NCBI GenBank assembly: GCA_009908535.1
Contig: JAAAOD010000147.1
Span: 1 to 17,725, forward strand
DNA length: 17,725 nucleotides
Reading direction: 5' to 3'
From: Verrucomicrobiota bacterium
GTDB lineage: Bacteria; Verrucomicrobiota; Verrucomicrobiia; Opitutales; Oceanipulchritudinaceae
This document shows positions 17,229 to 17,725 of the stretch, in pieces (within the stretch, counting starts at the first letter, position 1; every line of letters begins with the position of its first letter). The notes beneath the pieces were generated by a model. That model had not been told where the DNA came from. It ran no database searches and saw nothing but the letters and a program-made list of their open reading frames with translations. Both the position numbers and the translations under genes were made by a program.

Positions 17229-17244
17229 ACCCCACATATTGGGG
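17229..17244 (-). promoter_or_regulatory. NrdR-like box, proximal
   Basis: On the plus strand ACCCCACATATTGGGG matches 11 of 16 positions of the NrdR box ACACWATATWTWGTGT (plus-strand reading) and is nearly palindromic (CCCCA/TGGGG). It lies 88 nt upstream of the nrdB start and overlaps a candidate -10. NrdR represses nrd genes in an ATP/dATP-dependent way. The nrdR gene is not in the window. Confidence 0.6.
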
Positions 17245-17260
17245 ATCGACGGATTGGCAA
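17233..17260 (-). promoter_or_regulatory. candidate nrdB promoter overlapping the NrdR boxes
   Basis: Read on the minus strand, TTGCCA (17260-17255), a 16-bp spacer and TATGTG (17238-17233) form a plausible sigma70-like promoter. Its -10 lies inside the proximal NrdR-like box. An alternative is the perfect TTGACA at 17279-17274, which overlaps the distal box, but its -10 at 17-bp spacing (CAATCC) is poor. Either arrangement would allow repression by a factor bound to both boxes. Confidence 0.35.
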
Positions 17261-17276
17261 ACCCTAGATCTAGTGT
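17261..17276 (-). promoter_or_regulatory. NrdR-like box, distal
   Basis: On the minus strand this is ACACTAGATCTAGGGT. Compared on the plus strand as ACCCTAGATCTAGTGT it matches 13 of 16 consensus positions. Its start is 32 bp from that of the proximal box, leaving 16 bp between them. This is the about three-helical-turn spacing known for paired NrdR boxes in other bacteria. Confidence 0.7.
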
Positions 17277-17410
17277 CAACGGGAATTTATAGTGGGTAGA
17301 AGAAATCCTTACACATGAGGGATATCCGAATCGTTCCACCTGCTCCCCGGCAAGGCGGAGATATTCATTTTTCTTCACCGCCTGTTCACAGCGCCAGCCG
17401 ACCACCCTTG

Positions 17411-17426
17411 AACGGGCGATCCCGTT
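17411..17426. repeat. perfect 6-bp palindrome with CGAT centre
   Basis: AACGGG (17411-17416) and CCCGTT (17421-17426) are exact complements around CGAT. No T-run follows in either direction, so a terminator is unlikely. Its place about 45 bp before the DoxX-like start and just upstream of that gene's candidate -35 would suit an operator. Chance occurrence is possible. Confidence 0.3.
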
Positions 17427-17470
17427 TCGGTCCTTTACCTCATCGGGTGAATACCTTACTCTTTGCCATC

Positions 17471-17725
17471 ATGAAACATGTGACCAATATCGCCCGCTAT
17501 CTCCTCGCCCTCATGCTCCTCGTTTTCGGGCTGAACAAGTTCCTGAAGTTCATGCCGATGCCGGAGCTGCCGGAACAGGCCCAGGCCTACATGGCCGCCC
17601 TGGGATCCACGGGAATTCTTTTTCCCCTCCTTGGCATTATTTACCTCCTTACGGCGGTGACGCTGGTGCTGAACCGCTACGCCGCCCTGATGCTGCTGGT
17701 GCTGACCCCGGTGACGGTGAACATC
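17471..17725 (+). CDS. DoxX-like membrane protein, N-terminal part (cut by window end)
   Basis: The first 85 codons of a small hydrophobic protein run off the right edge with no stop. The N-terminal helix contains A-R-Y-L-L-A-L-M-L-L-V-F-G-L-N-K-F (8-24), a sequence typical of DoxX-family proteins. It is followed by F-M-P-M-P-E-L-P, a short Ala-rich helix, a second membrane segment (about 50-66, L-F-P-L-L-G-I-I-Y-L-L) and the start of a third (about 70-85, ending P-V-T-V-N-I). DoxX proteins are four-helix membrane proteins of mostly unknown role, some linked to redox or thiol stress. The ATG at 17471 has no clear Shine-Dalgarno. It diverges from nrdB. No functional link to nrd can be claimed. 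Confidence 0.75.
   Translation, partial: MKHVTNIARYLLALMLLVFGLNKFLKFMPMPELPEQAQAYMAALGSTGILFPLLGIIYLLTAVTLVLNRYAALMLLVLTPVTVNI

Larger units (their letters stand above)
17141..17470. other. 330-bp intergenic control region between divergent nrdB and the DoxX-like gene
   Basis: No gene is seen here. The nrdB side holds the two NrdR-like boxes, a candidate promoter, and a small hairpin in the nrdB leader (ATCCG 17209-17213 with CGGAT 17219-17223) followed in the nrdB direction by six T residues (17207-17202), a weak attenuator-like element. The other side holds the AACGGG/CCCGTT palindrome and a weak candidate promoter for the DoxX-like gene: TTTACC 17434-17439, a 17-bp spacer and TACTCT 17457-17462, again ending only 8 nt before the ATG. 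The middle part (about 17300-17400) shows nothing I can name. Confidence 0.5.

Noticed and set aside
17141..17260. 40-codon in-frame N-terminal extension of nrdB
   Set aside because: It would run through the proximal NrdR-like box and candidate promoter. The ATG at 17140 has an upstream AAGGAA and gives a normal-length R2.
17280..17295. Possible third NrdR-like box
   Set aside because: Only one half (ATAGTG side) matches, about 10 of 16 positions overall, and its spacing from the distal box (3 bp gap) does not fit the paired arrangement.

Overview
The window looks like a piece of a GC-rich bacterial chromosome. The lineage is probably in the PVC superphylum, most likely Verrucomicrobiota (Opitutales/Puniceicoccales-like). 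That placement is inference. It rests on a chlamydia-like ribonucleotide reductase (an R2 without the radical tyrosine and an R1 with two N-terminal ATP-cone regions), a pan cluster with a type III pantothenate kinase, and several starts with poor Shine-Dalgarno sequences. I see no mobile element, CRISPR array, tRNA or rRNA.

Layout. (1) 1-7829, + strand: the distal part of a complex I (nuo) operon. It holds the 3' end of nuoG and complete nuoH, nuoI, nuoJ, nuoK, nuoL, nuoM and nuoN. Most junctions are 0-10 nt gaps or ATGA/TGATG overlaps. (2) 7847-8746, - strand: a PAPS-dependent sulfotransferase, convergent with nuoN, with its own sigma70-like promoter. (3) 8747-11770, + strand: a pantothenate/CoA-entry operon, panB-panC-coaX-panD. 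A possible 21-residue leader ORF with a strong Shine-Dalgarno ends in an ATGA overlap with panB. (4) 11880-12656, + strand: an unrecognised protein, probably exported, with two tandem TonB-C-like repeats, placed after a very close promoter. (5) 12679-17140, - strand: nrdB then nrdA of a class I ribonucleotide reductase, with a strong intrinsic terminator between them and a pair of NrdR-like boxes upstream of nrdB. (6) 17471-17725, + strand: the start of a DoxX-like membrane protein, cut by the window end.

How the genes work together. The nuo genes encode the membrane arm and a peripheral Fe-S subunit of the proton-pumping NADH:quinone oxidoreductase. The pan genes make ketopantoate's hydroxymethyl precursor step, beta-alanine and pantothenate, and phosphorylate pantothenate. 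Ketopantoate reductase is absent here and must lie elsewhere. The nrd genes supply dNTPs.

The most notable observations are these. NrdB has Leu138 where canonical class Ia enzymes have the radical Tyr, and Glu100 in place of the usual Asp ligand, which points to a chlamydia-type metal-based radical initiator. Two 16-bp NrdR-like boxes sit 32 bp apart. A terminator separates the two RNR subunits. NuoM lacks the transmembrane lysine conserved in antiporter-type subunits. The panB leader ORF is a plausible translational-coupling device.
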